Of a stretch of DNA of 64,000 nucleotides, positions 9,205 to 18,326 are shown one piece after another. A model generated the notes under the pieces. The model was not told the origin of the DNA, ran no database searches, and worked only from the letters and a program-made list of their open reading frames with translations. Source of the DNA: Hyphomicrobiaceae bacterium (lineage in GTDB: Bacteria; Pseudomonadota; Alphaproteobacteria; Rhizobiales; Hyphomicrobiaceae); the NCBI GenBank assembly GCA_022844225.1, contig JALHMC010000003.1, positions 124,001-188,000 of the forward strand. The letters are read 5' to 3'. Both the position numbers and the translations under genes were made by a program. Position 1 is the stretch's first letter. The number at the start of each line of letters is the position of its first letter.

Positions 9205-9805
9205 CGGGCGTTCGCTTGCGCTGCCGATCTTCCCTGTCGAGTTCCTCCGGCGTGCGCATGGGCAGGATGGCGTGCGCCTCCAATAGCGCGCCGATCTCGT
9301 CCCAGTCGTCCAGGACAGTCCGGTAGACCCACCGATATCCCCACGGAGCATGGACGATGCCCGAGGCCCGTTCGCGCCCGATCAGCTCGGTTGCGGCGGC
9401 AATCTCCAACCAGCATACGACGAGATGCAGGTAGGTCTGCTCGTAGCTTCGGGCGCCTTCCGGCAGCCTCGTCGGCGCCTTCGGATACCTCCGGACGAGC
9501 TCGTCGAAGAAGGGCGCGACAGGATCATGATCGGGTCCTCCGAGACGCCAGAGGTACCAGTGCATCTGCTCGTGCAGGTAGGTCGAGAGCAGAAAATCCT
9601 CGGTTTCGGCGAACCGCGTTCCCAGTGTCAGGATAGGATGGCTGTGCGTTGCGCCTGCCGGTTGCACGCGAACCAGCTTGGTGAACTCAAAGCGTGACAA
9701 ATCGTGCCGCTTCTGCAGCGAGCGCAGAAGACCCGCCACACGCCGAGCCTCGCGCTCGGCGTGATCCAGATCGATGAAAAGTTGGAAATCGTCCCCGTCG
9801 GCCAT
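9104..9805 (-). CDS. Unknown protein with HExxH (possible zinc-metalloprotease) motif
   Basis: I do not recognise the family. From the ATG at 9805 the product has 233 residues. A possible zinc-metalloprotease motif HEQMH is at residues 78-82, followed by a conserved-looking helix LHLVVCWLEIAAATE whose Glu could be the third ligand. The last 45 residues are very basic and Pro-rich, and that part is encoded over the tadA 3' end. No signal peptide or membrane segment is seen, so it is probably cytosolic. An in-frame GTG at 9862 would add 19 residues but has no visible ribosome-binding site. The function remains open. Confidence 0.65.
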   Translation of the reverse strand: MADGDDFQLFIDLDHAEREARRVAGLLRSLQKRHDLSRFEFTKLVRVQPAGATHSHPILTLGTRFAETEDFLLSTYLHEQMHWYLWRLGGPDHDPVAPFFDELVRRYPKAPTRLPEGARSYEQTYLHLVVCWLEIAAATELIGRERASGIVHAPWGYRWVYRTVLDDWDEIGALLEAHAILPMRTPEELDREDRQRKRTPVNGERKRKTPAKPPPRSRTSPRKARGRDGRSGG

Positions 9806-9922
9806 ACTCCGTTTGATAGGCAACCAACATGGCCTGCCAAGGTCTAAATCGTGGCCGTCCACCGATCGTCACGAGCGGCCTGGGGATCAGGCATCTTATC
9901 CACAGCTTGAGCTGAGCGGCAT

Positions 9923-11494
9923 CTATTCCGCAGCCTCGGGTCGTGCGGGTGGCCGCCACCTGAGCCGCGGCTCGCGCGCCGCCCTGGTCTCGTCGAGGCG
10001 GCGGCGGGGCGCCAACCGCGGCGCCTCCTTGAAGCGGCTCTTGTCGTTGCCGGTGGTTGCGTCCTTTGCGAGGTCGCGCAGAGTGGCGATGAACAGGTCG
10101 AGCGATTGTTTGGATTCCGATTCCGTCGGCTCGATCAGCATGGCGCCGTGGACCACCAGCGGGAAGTACATCGTCATCGGATGATAGCCCTCGTCGATCA
10201 TCGCCTTGGCGAAGTCGAGCGTGGTCACCCCGCTGTCCTTCAGCCACGCGTCGTCGAACAGCACCTCGTGCATGCAAGGCTGGTCGCCGAACGGCTGGCT
10301 CATGACGTCGCGAAGGGATGCGCGCACGTAATTCGCTGCCAGCACGGCGTCCTCCGACGCCTGTCGCATGCCGTCCGAGCCGTGACTCAGCATGTAGGCC
10401 AGCGCGCGGACGAACATGCCCATCTGGCCGTGGAAGGCTGTCAAGCGTCCGAGCGGTTGCATTCCGTTTCGGGCTTCGCTTTCGTGCTCGACCAGCTTGT
10501 AGGCCTCACCGTCGCGCGCGACGAACGGTACCGGTGCAAAGGGCGCCAGCGCTTTCGACAGGACGACGGGCCCCGAGCCGGGACCACCGCCGCCATGGGG
10601 TGTCGAGAACGTCTTGTGCAGGTTGATGTGCATGGCATCGACGCCGAGGTCGCCGGGGCGAACCTTGCCGACGATGGCGTTGAAGTTGGCGCCGTCACAG
10701 TAGAAATAGGCGCCCGCCTCGTGCACCACTCGCGCGATCTCGGCCACTTCCGGCTCGAAGAGGCCGCACGTATTCGGGTTGGTCAGCATGATCGCGGCGA
10801 CGTCTGGGGTGAGCGCGGCCTTGACTGCCTCTGCGGCGACGGTGCCGTCGTCCCGGGCGGGTATGGATTTGACGTGATAGCCCATGAACGCCGCCGTCGC
10901 CGGGTTCGTGCCGTGCGCCGAATCCGGCACCAGAACGATGTTGCGCTTCGAACCCTTGGCATCGTGCGCGGCCTTGATCGCCAGCATACCGCACAACTCG
11001 CCATGGGCGCCGGCCTTGGGCGACAAAGCCACGGACTGCATGCCCGTCAACTCGAGCAAGTATCCCGAGAGGGCTTGCATCAGAGCCAGCGCACCCTGCA
11101 CCGTGCTTTGCGGGGCTAGGGGATGGATGTCGCCGAAACCGGCAAGCCGGGCCATTTTCTCGTTAAGGCGCGGATTGTGCTTCATGGTGCACGAGCCAAG
11201 CGGATAGAGCCCGGAATCAATCGCGTAGTTTTTTCGCGACAGCCGCACGTAGTGGCGCATCGTCTCAGGCTCGGTCAGGCCCGGTAGCCCGATCGGCTGG
11301 CGCCGCTCGAGCCCCGCGAGGCGGGATTTGACCTGCCTCGGCTGAGGCAGATCGACCCCCGTCGTGTCCGCGCGGCCAATCTCGAAGATCAGCGCCTCTT
11401 CGTGGTCGAGGCCGCGGTTGCCGGTGAATGTCGAAGCCTCGCTTCTGCCGGCGCTGCCGGGTGCGGTTGGACGGCCTTGCGTGTTCATTGCCAT
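9923..11494 (-). CDS. gcvPB: Glycine dehydrogenase (decarboxylating) subunit 2 (P-protein beta)
   Basis: C-terminal half of the split glycine cleavage P-protein, about 523 residues. It is the PLP-binding subunit that decarboxylates glycine and passes the aminomethyl group to lipoyl-GcvH. The PLP lysine is in INLHKTFSTPHGGGGPGSGP. SRKNYAIDSGLYPLGSCTMKHNPRLNEKMA is a typical N-domain stretch (shown here only as the family marker). The start at 11494 or 11488 avoids overlapping the upstream small gene. It is the last gene of the gcv operon, separated from gcvPA by two small unknown genes, which is unusual because gcvPA and gcvPB are normally adjacent. Confidence 0.95.
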   Translation of the reverse strand: MAMNTQGRPTAPGSAGRSEASTFTGNRGLDHEEALIFEIGRADTTGVDLPQPRQVKSRLAGLERRQPIGLPGLTEPETMRHYVRLSRKNYAIDSGLYPLGSCTMKHNPRLNEKMARLAGFGDIHPLAPQSTVQGALALMQALSGYLLELTGMQSVALSPKAGAHGELCGMLAIKAAHDAKGSKRNIVLVPDSAHGTNPATAAFMGYHVKSIPARDDGTVAAEAVKAALTPDVAAIMLTNPNTCGLFEPEVAEIARVVHEAGAYFYCDGANFNAIVGKVRPGDLGVDAMHINLHKTFSTPHGGGGPGSGPVVLSKALAPFAPVPFVARDGEAYKLVEHESEARNGMQPLGRLTAFHGQMGMFVRALAYMLSHGSDGMRQASEDAVLAANYVRASLRDVMSQPFGDQPCMHEVLFDDAWLKDSGVTTLDFAKAMIDEGYHPMTMYFPLVVHGAMLIEPTESESKQSLDLFIATLRDLAKDATTGNDKSRFKEAPRLAPRRRLDETRAAREPRLRWRPPARPEAAE

Positions 11495-11510
11495 CTGTGA
11501 TGCCCGTTTC

Positions 11511-11864
11511 TCAAAGATAGTGGCGTCGGATGCTGTCGCGGATCTCATCCTCCAGCCGATCATTCTCGGCCTTTTCGAGGACGGCGTGGATCTGGCGAAC
11601 GTGTTCGCGAAGTTCGGTCACGCGCGTGGCCGGCCAGGACTTGATGCTGGCCACGGCTTTCTCTGGGACCGGTTTGTCAGCCGGTACTTTCAACAGCCGT
11701 GCCACATCGCGCCAGTGGGCCTGGGCCAAGGTGGGCAACGCTTCGACAGTCGTGTGAGCGAGGTGCATCGACGCTGCCGCTGCCGCCTCGGCACTCTCTC
11801 CGCTGCTGGTGTCTGCGAGGAACTTCGCGAAGGCCGCAAGTGTCATGTCATTCCGCCCCATCAC
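11511..11864 (-). CDS. Small unknown protein, paralogue of its upstream neighbour, in gcv operon
   Basis: A 117-residue soluble protein of unknown function, rich in Ala and Leu and predicted helical. Its C-terminal half aligns with that of the neighbouring gene at 11861-12253: both contain an AVAS-I-[RK]-SWP core (KAVASIKSWPATRV here), a preceding W-x-x-VAR-LK segment and a following AEND motif before an acidic helix. The start overlaps the upstream stop by four bases, and the stop is 16 bases before gcvPB, so it is translated within the glycine-cleavage operon. No catalytic motif was seen. Confidence 0.75.
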   Translation of the reverse strand: MMGRNDMTLAAFAKFLADTSSGESAEAAAAASMHLAHTTVEALPTLAQAHWRDVARLLKVPADKPVPEKAVASIKSWPATRVTELREHVRQIHAVLEKAENDRLEDEIRDSIRRHYL

Positions 11865-12253
11865 GAATACGTTCTTGAAATCTCGGCGTAGATCACCTCG
11901 TGCTCAGCGTCGTTCTCCGCATCGAGGACCAGAGCTTCGAGATCGCTCAACGCGTCGACGAGTTGGCCAATGCGCGCCGACGGCCAAGAGCGGATCGACG
12001 CGACCGCTCGCGCCGACAAAGGTTTTGCCGCTTCTGCTTTCAGGGGGCGTGCGACCCGCTCCGTCCACACCACGTGAGCTGCAGGGGGCAATGTGGTCGG
12101 ATCGAGTGTCAGGAGATGCGCGGCAATGGCCGATGCGAGCGCATCGGCGTCGTTACCGTTGGCAGCGGCCATGGTGCGGCACGCCTCGAGCCTGACGCGG
12201 ATCGCGCCAAACTGTTGGGCCAGCTGCTCATGCTCCGTCTGGACCTTGATCAT
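11861..12253 (-). CDS. Small unknown protein, first of a tandem paralogous pair in gcv operon
   Basis: A 130-residue helical protein of unknown function, lying 67 bp after gcvPA. The C-terminal half (RAVASIRSWPSARI followed by LDAEND) matches the downstream gene, so the pair arose by tandem duplication. The N-terminal half (QTEHEQLAQQFGAIRVRLEACRTMAAANG) looks like an alpha-helical hairpin. No signal peptide, metal site or enzyme motif is visible. Its place between the two P-protein subunits suggests a role in glycine cleavage, assembly or regulation, but this is inference from position only. Confidence 0.75.
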   Translation of the reverse strand: MIKVQTEHEQLAQQFGAIRVRLEACRTMAAANGNDADALASAIAAHLLTLDPTTLPPAAHVVWTERVARPLKAEAAKPLSARAVASIRSWPSARIGQLVDALSDLEALVLDAENDAEHEVIYAEISRTYS

Positions 12254-12320
12254 TTCAGCTCAGCTCTCTCCTGATGGTCATGCGGGACGAGTTCCTCTAT
12301 TGCGGGCCCAGCAACCCCTG

Positions 12321-13670
12321 TCAGCTCTCAAGTGCCGTCGCCAACGCCTTTTCGAAGGCCGCCCGGTCGTCGTCCGTATTGATTTCCGTCGAGGCTACGA
12401 CCATCAGATCCGAGCACTCCGGCGTGCCGGGGATCACACGAGAAACAGGCACTCCTGCGAGTACGCCATTCCGTGCAAGCTTCTCCACGACCTCGGCAGC
12501 ATTGGCCGGTATGCGCACAGTGAACTCGTTGAAGAATGCCGGCGTGATCACTTCCACATTCTTCAAACGCCCCAGCCGGTCCGCCAGTTCGCAGGCGTTG
12601 GCGTGGTTGATCTCGGCAAGCCGTCGCAAACCGGCCTCGCCGAGCAAGGTCATGTGGATCGTAAAGGCGAGGGCGCACAGTCCGGAGTTGGTGCAGATGT
12701 TGCTCGTCGCCTTCTCGCGCCGGATGTGCTGTTCGCGCGTCGAGAGCGTCAGGACGAAGCCGCGCCTCCCCTCGGCATCGACGGTTTCACCCGCGAGACG
12801 GCCGGGCATCTGGCGCACGTACTTGTCGCGCGTTGCGAAGAGCCCGACGTAGGGGCCGCCGAAATTCAGCCCGTTGCCGATCGATTGTCCTTCTGCCGCA
12901 ACGATGTCGGCGCCCATTTCGCCGGGCGATTTCAGCAGGCCTAGTGCGATGATCTCGGTGACGACCACAACGAGCAGCGCGCCCTTGGCGTGGGCCGCCT
13001 GCGCGATCGGCTCGAGATCGCGGACGGTTCCGAAAAATCCCGGATACTGGACCACGACACAGCTCGTCTCGCCATCTATGCGGGGGGCGATGTCCTCGGC
13101 TCCCGTCGGGTCCGGGGGGAGCGTATCGACGGCCGAGCCGCCGTGGTGGGCGAGCGTCCGGATGACGTCGCCATATTGTGGGTGGAGTCCGCCCGAGAGC
13201 ACGGCCTTCTTTCGCCGCGTAATACGATGGGCCATCAGAACGGCTTCGGCCGCAGCCGTCGAGCCGTCGTACATCGAAGCGTTGGCGACATCCATGCCGG
13301 TGAGATTGGCCACCTGCGTCTGGAATTCGAACAGGTATTGAAGCGTCCCTTGAGTGATCTCCGGCTGGTAGGGTGTGTAGCTCGTCAGGAACTCCGAACG
13401 CTGGATCAGATGATCTACGGTCGCTGGAACATGATGACGATAGGCGCCCGCGCCCACGAAAAACGGGACTGCACCGGCGGCTGTATTGAGACCCGCGAGC
13501 TTCGCCATCTCGCGCTCAACCTCGAGTTCGGACATGGTCCGCGGCAGCGCCGGCAGCTCGTGCATCAGCTTATCGCGCGGTACGGCCACGAACAGATCGT
13601 CGATGCCGGCCACACCGATCTTCGCCAGCATCTGGCGGCGGTCGTCATCCGTAAGAGGAAGGTAGCGCAT
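12321..13670 (-). CDS. gcvPA: Glycine dehydrogenase (decarboxylating) subunit 1 (P-protein alpha)
   Basis: N-terminal half of the split P-protein, about 449 residues. It pairs with GcvPB to decarboxylate glycine. It starts [19 protein letters not shown], the usual N-terminus, and contains [19 protein letters not shown] and [14 protein letters not shown], both characteristic of GcvPA. The ATG overlaps the gcvH stop by four bases. The open frame extends further upstream, but that part overlaps gcvH and is not coding. Confidence 0.95.
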   Translation of the reverse strand: MRYLPLTDDDRRQMLAKIGVAGIDDLFVAVPRDKLMHELPALPRTMSELEVEREMAKLAGLNTAAGAVPFFVGAGAYRHHVPATVDHLIQRSEFLTSYTPYQPEITQGTLQYLFEFQTQVANLTGMDVANASMYDGSTAAAEAVLMAHRITRRKKAVLSGGLHPQYGDVIRTLAHHGGSAVDTLPPDPTGAEDIAPRIDGETSCVVVQYPGFFGTVRDLEPIAQAAHAKGALLVVVVTEIIALGLLKSPGEMGADIVAAEGQSIGNGLNFGGPYVGLFATRDKYVRQMPGRLAGETVDAEGRRGFVLTLSTREQHIRREKATSNICTNSGLCALAFTIHMTLLGEAGLRRLAEINHANACELADRLGRLKNVEVITPAFFNEFTVRIPANAAEVVEKLARNGVLAGVPVSRVIPGTPECSDLMVVASTEINTDDDRAAFEKALATALES

Positions 13671-14047
13671 CAGGCGTTGTCCTTGACGAACTGGTCGTAG
13701 GCCGCGCGGTCCATCAGTGCGGATAGCTCGCCGGCGTTCGAAAGCCTGAGCTTGAAGAACCAACCCCCGCCTTCCGGGCCCTCGTTGACGGCAGCAGGCC
13801 GACCAGCCAGTTCGGCGTTCGCCTCGATGACTTCGCCCGAGATCGGCGCATAGACGTCGCTCGCGGCTTTGACGCTTTCGACCACCGCGCAGGCTTCACC
13901 TGCCGTCACGGCGCGTCCCACCTCAGGCACCTCGACGAATACGACGTCGCCGAGCTGCTCGGCAGCATGCGCGGTAATCCCGATCGTGGCGACATCGCCA
14001 TCGACGCTGATCCATTCGTGTTCTTTGGTGTATTTGGTGATGGGCAT
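13670..14047 (-). CDS. gcvH: Glycine cleavage system H protein
   Basis: Lipoyl carrier protein of the glycine cleavage complex, 125 residues. It shuttles the aminomethyl group between the P and T proteins. The start [14 protein letters not shown] is canonical. The lipoylated lysine is K60 in [14 protein letters not shown]. It lies about 120 bp downstream of gcvT and is translationally coupled to gcvPA. Confidence 0.97.
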   Translation of the reverse strand: MPITKYTKEHEWISVDGDVATIGITAHAAEQLGDVVFVEVPEVGRAVTAGEACAVVESVKAASDVYAPISGEVIEANAELAGRPAAVNEGPEGGGWFFKLRLSNAGELSALMDRAAYDQFVKDNA

Positions 14048-14167
14048 GGGCGGTGTTCCTCGGTGCGGTGCCGTTTTCTCAAGGTTGGGGCAGTTTTCGG
14101 TGTTGGTTTGCGCGCGGTTCCGACATTCAGCTTTGGGGTTGCGGTACGGTGGCCGCGACCACCCGAT

Positions 14168-15325
14168 CTACGAGCGGGCTCCCCTGAAATAGCGGTGTGA
14201 GACGAACGGCAGGGTCGCAACCTCGGCCGGCATCGGTTTGCCGCGCACGACGAGCTGCAATCTCGTGCCGGGCGTGGCGTGCTCTGCTGACACGTAGCCC
14301 ATCGCGACCGGCCCATTGACGCTGGGGCCGAAGCCGCCAGATGTTATGTTCCCAATCGGTTCACCGTCCGCCGACAGGATCTCGGTGCCTTCGCGGGCCG
14401 GTGCGCGGCCCTCCGGTCTGATGCCGACACGCTTGCGCGCCGGACCGTCGGCCAGCTCGCGTTGGATGCGGGCCGCGCCTGGAAAGCCGCCTTCGGCGCG
14501 GCGGCGTTTCTGGATCGACCATTGTAGATTGGCCTCGATCGGTGAGGTGGACGTATCGATGTCGTGGCCATAGAGGCAAAGGCCGGCTTCCAGCCGAAGG
14601 GAGTCGCGGGCACCGAGGCCGATGGGCGCGACCTCCGGCTCGGACGCCAGATTCTGCCAAATGGCTGGTGCGTCCGTATCCGGGACCGCGATCTCGAAGC
14701 CGTCCTCGCCTGTGTAGCCGGATCGAGTGACAAACACGGTCTGGCCCAAGAGAGACGCGAAGGTGCCGGACATGAAGGCGAGCTGGTCGATGCCGGGGAT
14801 GTGACGCGCCAAAACAGCTGCTGCCGCGGGCCCCTGCAACGCGAGCAGCGCCCGCCGATCCGTGACGAAGAGTTTCACGGTGTCGGGCAAACGAGTGCGG
14901 ATATGAGCGTAGTCGGCGTCCTTGCAGGCCGCGTTGACGACCAGAACGAGATTGCCGTCCTCGACGGGGCCAGGTGAGCGCGTCACCATAAGATCATCGA
15001 GAATGCCGCCGTCCTCGGCGAGAAGCTGCGTGTAGCGCTGCTGGGCGGGCTTAAGGTTTACGATGTCGGCTGGAACAAGCGACTCGAGTGCGCGGGCTGT
15101 GGTGTCGTGATCCGGCCCTTGCAGAAAGCACAGTCCCATGTGCGCCACGTCGAAAAGACCGGCCTTCTCTCGCGTCCAAAGATGCTCCTTCAGCACGCCC
15201 ATCGGGTACTGCACCGGCATCTCATAGCCCGCGAACGGCACCATCCTGGCGCCAGCGGCAACATGCAGGTCGTAGAGCGGCGTGCGCTTCAAGGGCTCTG
15301 GCGTGGCAGCTGGACGCTCGGCCAT
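14168..15325 (-). CDS. gcvT: Glycine cleavage system T protein (aminomethyltransferase)
   Basis: Tetrahydrofolate-dependent aminomethyltransferase of the glycine cleavage system, about 385 residues; it yields 5,10-methylene-THF and ammonia. Family markers are RTPLYDLHVAAGARMVPFAG at the N-terminus, KAGLFDVAHMG, and TRSGYTGEDGFEI around residue 190. The ATG at 15325 is preferred; an in-frame GTG at 15349 would add eight residues. It is the first gene of the gcv operon, directly downstream of the glycine riboswitch. Confidence 0.95.
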   Translation of the reverse strand: MAERPAATPEPLKRTPLYDLHVAAGARMVPFAGYEMPVQYPMGVLKEHLWTREKAGLFDVAHMGLCFLQGPDHDTTARALESLVPADIVNLKPAQQRYTQLLAEDGGILDDLMVTRSPGPVEDGNLVLVVNAACKDADYAHIRTRLPDTVKLFVTDRRALLALQGPAAAAVLARHIPGIDQLAFMSGTFASLLGQTVFVTRSGYTGEDGFEIAVPDTDAPAIWQNLASEPEVAPIGLGARDSLRLEAGLCLYGHDIDTSTSPIEANLQWSIQKRRRAEGGFPGAARIQRELADGPARKRVGIRPEGRAPAREGTEILSADGEPIGNITSGGFGPSVNGPVAMGYVSAEHATPGTRLQLVVRGKPMPAEVATLPFVSHRYFRGARS

Positions 15326-15380
15326 GGTCGCATCTCGTGACAGCTTCACGATCGAGCGCCTGATTGCGCACGAGCGGAAG

Positions 15381-15628
15381 CCCCCTCTGTCACGGAACCT
15401 GAGAGAATTCGGCGCCGATGCCTGTCACGGCCACTCGCGCGGCCAGGTGCCAGAACTGCAGTGCCTTACCCCTTCGGTGAGCGGCGAACGACTGATGCCG
15501 CTGCTTTCCAGAGTGCCATCGGCCGGCGGTCCTTTTGCCTGAGAGGTTCCGGGGCGGTTGCTCCTTCGGCGCTGGATCGAGTTGGTAGGCCCCCTCGATC
15601 CAGTCTCTTCCGCCGGCCTGTAACGGCG
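15381..15628 (-). promoter_or_regulatory. Tandem glycine riboswitch upstream of gcvT
   Basis: Read on the minus strand, two glycine-aptamer copies follow each other. The first runs from about 15628 to 15515 with GGAAGAGACTGG, then GCGCCGAAGGAGCAACC, then ACCTCTCAGGCAAAAGGACC. The second runs to about 15381 with CACCGAAGGGGTAAGG and TTCTCTCAGGTTCCGTGACAG. The CCGAAGG-[AG]-G-[CT]-AA core and the CTCTCAGG 3' block are the conserved glycine-riboswitch elements. It ends about 55 bases before the gcvT ATG. In the known family, glycine binding turns on gcv expression, so excess glycine would induce this operon. Confidence 0.93.
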
Positions 15629-15724
15629 GAATGGACAGGATAGAGGCGACCAACGGGGAGTCAATCTGCACCTGCTCAGCCCTGTGCAAGGCTTGGATAT
15701 CCGCGCCTGGACGCGGGTGTCTTA

Positions 15725-17368
15725 TCAACCGCCTTTCGGGGGACCGGGAGGGGCCACGACCCGATTCGCATCCTCAGGCGGCGGTGTGGGCGGCTCACCA
15801 GCCCACGCCACCCGATAGAGATCGAAGCGCCGGTCGCGGAAATTGCGAACGCTGCCTTCGCGGCGTGCGACCTCGAGATCGGTGAGGCTGAGATCCGCGA
15901 TGGCGATCGTCTCGGTATTGGCGGCCGTATCGGCGGCGACACCATCGCGCGCAAACGGGATGTCGCATGGCGTCAGGATCGCGCTTTCAGCGTAGTGGAC
16001 GTCCATGTTCTCGACGTTCGGCAGGTTGCCGCAAACACCCGCCATGACCACGTACATCTGGTTCTCGATGGCGCGCGCATGACAGCAGTAGCGGACGCGC
16101 AGAAAGCCGCGCCGATCGTCCGTGCAGAACGGCACGAACAGGAGCATTGCGCCCTGGTCGGCGATGTGGCGGGCGAGTTCGGGAAACTCTGCATCGTAAC
16201 AGATAAGTACGCCGATCGGCCCACAGTCAGTGTCGATGACGTTGACCGTATCTCCCCCCTTAATGTTCCACCAATAGGCCTCGGAGGGCGTCGGGTGGAT
16301 CTTGTCCTGGCCGTAGACCGCGCCGTCGCGCAGGAAGACGTAGGCCACGTTGCGGATGGTGCCGTTCTCGTGGCGTGTCGGCTGGGTGCCGCCGATGATG
16401 TTGATGTTGTGCTCGACGGCGAGGTCGCGCATGAAGCCGATGAACCAGTCGGTGTAGGTGGTGATGCGCTCGATCCCTTCGAGCGGTGGCAGGGGCTTCT
16501 CCTCCAGCGAAAGGAGCTGCAGCGTGAACAGCTCCGGCAGCACCACGAAATCGGCCTTGTAGTCGGCCGCCACGTCCACGAAGTAGGCGACCTGCCGCTT
16601 GAAGTCGTCGCGATCGGCGATACCACGCATCTGGTACTGCACGGCCGCGACGCGGACCTTGCTCGGCCGTGCGAGCGTCGAGGCTGTCTGGTTGCGGCCC
16701 TCCACATATTCGGGATTGCGCCAGACCATGAGGCTCGCAATGCCGAGCGACTCGCGGTCACCCGGCTCGTAGCCCTCGAGGACGCCTTCCGCAACGAAGC
16801 CCTGCGCGATGTGGAAGTTCACCACGGGGTCCGTGAATTTTCGCTCCTTGATGGCCTCGAGGTAAGCCGTGGCCGAGCCGATATCGCGCAGACGCCGTGC
16901 CAGCCCCGGCATGCGACCGCCGAAGACGATGCCTTTGAGCCCGAGGCGTTTGGCGAGCGCCTTGCGTGCATTGTAAAGTCTCTGGCCGATGCGCAGTCGT
17001 CGATGGCCGGGATCGACAGAGACGTCCATGCCGTAGAGCCAGTCGCCCTTCGGGTCGTGCCGGGCGGCAAAGCCACCACCCGTGATGCCGCTCCAGGTGT
17101 GCGGCCCGAGCGCCGTAGCCTCGTCGATGACGAAGGTGGCGCAATAGCCGACGATCAGGCCTTCGTGTTCGGCGACGAATTGCCCGTCCGGGAAATTGTT
17201 GAGATGGCCCCGCACCATCTGCGGGGTGAGCGCCGGCTGGGGATGATAGATGCGCCGGCTGAGGGCCGCGATTGCTGGGATATCGGTCGGCTCAGCGCGG
17301 CGGACCACGAGACGGGCGCGCCGCAGCTCGCCGCCGTCCGGTTTAAGGTGGGATGTCGTTTCCTGCAT
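15725..17368 (-). CDS. GNAT acetyltransferase / carbon-nitrogen hydrolase fusion
   Basis: Two-domain protein of about 547 residues. Residues 20-210 are a GNAT N-acetyltransferase (SVDPGHRRLRIGQRLYNARK is the acetyl-CoA-binding region). Residues 230-530 are a nitrilase/amidase-type hydrolase with the Glu of VVLPELFTLQ, a Lys in GQDKIHPTP and the Cys of GVLICYDAEFPE as catalytic triad. This fusion architecture is known in bacteria, but the substrate is not established. The ATG at 17368 and a GTG at 17404 are both possible starts. It lies 26 bp past the phaB ATG side only in the reverse direction: phaB starts at 18159 and ends at 17431, so this gene follows phaB on the same strand. Confidence 0.85.
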   Translation of the reverse strand: MQETTSHLKPDGGELRRARLVVRRAEPTDIPAIAALSRRIYHPQPALTPQMVRGHLNNFPDGQFVAEHEGLIVGYCATFVIDEATALGPHTWSGITGGGFAARHDPKGDWLYGMDVSVDPGHRRLRIGQRLYNARKALAKRLGLKGIVFGGRMPGLARRLRDIGSATAYLEAIKERKFTDPVVNFHIAQGFVAEGVLEGYEPGDRESLGIASLMVWRNPEYVEGRNQTASTLARPSKVRVAAVQYQMRGIADRDDFKRQVAYFVDVAADYKADFVVLPELFTLQLLSLEEKPLPPLEGIERITTYTDWFIGFMRDLAVEHNINIIGGTQPTRHENGTIRNVAYVFLRDGAVYGQDKIHPTPSEAYWWNIKGGDTVNVIDTDCGPIGVLICYDAEFPELARHIADQGAMLLFVPFCTDDRRGFLRVRYCCHARAIENQMYVVMAGVCGNLPNVENMDVHYAESAILTPCDIPFARDGVAADTAANTETIAIADLSLTDLEVARREGSVRNFRDRRFDLYRVAWAGEPPTPPPEDANRVVAPPGPPKGG

Positions 17369-17430
17369 GGTGTCATTATCGCATGCCGGCCGGGGCGCTG
17401 TCACATGGCCGGCGTCCGCCAGCCGTTCTT

Positions 17431-18159
17431 TCAGCTCGCGATATACTGTCCGCCGTTGGCGTCAAGGCAGGCGCCGGTGATGAAACCCGCATCGTCGGCT
17501 GCAAGGAAAACGACGCAACGGGCGATTTCCTCTGCCGTGCCGAGGCGGCCGACCGGGATGAACGGCAGGATCTTCGATTCCAGGATGTCTTTCGGCACGG
17601 CAGCCACCATCTCGGTGTTGATGTAGCCCGGTGCGATGACGTTGCAGGTGATGTTCTTGGCGGCCCCCTCGAGAGCCACCGCCTTGGTGAAGCCGAGCAA
17701 GCCCGCCTTAGCGGCGGCGTAATTGCTCTGGCCGAACTGCCCCTTTCGGCCATTGATCGAGGAGATGTTGACGATGCGCCCGAAGTTACGTCCGCGCATG
17801 CTGTCGATCACCAGCCGGGTCATGTTGAACGCGCTGTCCAGATTGGTGCGAATGACGTCACCCCAATAGGCCCTGGTCATGCGATGCAAAGGGGCGTCGC
17901 GCGTGATGCCGGCGTTGTTGACGAGGACGTCGATCGGCCCGAGGTCGTGGGTGACCTGCGCCACAGCCTTCTCGCAGGCGTCGTAGTCGCCGACATCGAA
18001 CTTGTAGACAGGAATGCCGGTCGCGGCGGAAAAGCGCTGGGCAGCCTCGTCGTTGCCGGCATAGGTGGCCGCGACGCGGTAGCCTTTGCGGCTGAGCGCA
18101 ATCGAGATCGCTTCGCCGATGCCGCGGGTTCCTCCAGTGACGACTGCGACGCGGGCCAT
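17431..18159 (-). CDS. phaB: Acetoacetyl-CoA reductase PhaB
   Basis: NADPH-dependent SDR enzyme, 242 residues, that reduces acetoacetyl-CoA to (R)-3-hydroxybutyryl-CoA for polyhydroxybutyrate. The cofactor motif is TGGTRGIG. The catalytic Ser and Tyr-Lys are in NISSINGRKGQFGQSNYAAAK, where the GQFGQ-NY stretch is characteristic of PhaB. The C-terminus ANGGQYIAS is typical. It is downstream of phaA on the same strand with a 167-bp gap, the common rhizobial phaAB arrangement. Confidence 0.95.
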   Translation of the reverse strand: MARVAVVTGGTRGIGEAISIALSRKGYRVAATYAGNDEAAQRFSAATGIPVYKFDVGDYDACEKAVAQVTHDLGPIDVLVNNAGITRDAPLHRMTRAYWGDVIRTNLDSAFNMTRLVIDSMRGRNFGRIVNISSINGRKGQFGQSNYAAAKAGLLGFTKAVALEGAAKNITCNVIAPGYINTEMVAAVPKDILESKILPFIPVGRLGTAEEIARCVVFLAADDAGFITGACLDANGGQYIAS

Positions 18160-18326
18160 AATCTCCTCCCTCCGGGTTTTCAGTTCGTGCCGGCTATTTC
18201 GTAGTGGGTAAAGTCATCAGTCTACAGCGAAGCGTCACCGTCCGAGGGCGATATGCCATCGCTCCCGGAAAACTCGTGAAGGTGGTGAACTCGGGGCTAG
18301 TGACCGCGCCCACTAGAGACGGTTAC

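Noticed and set aside
15995-17626. Long plus-strand open frame (543 codons)
   Set aside because: It lies opposite the GNAT/nitrilase gene, whose domains are clear. High G+C often leaves the antisense frame open.
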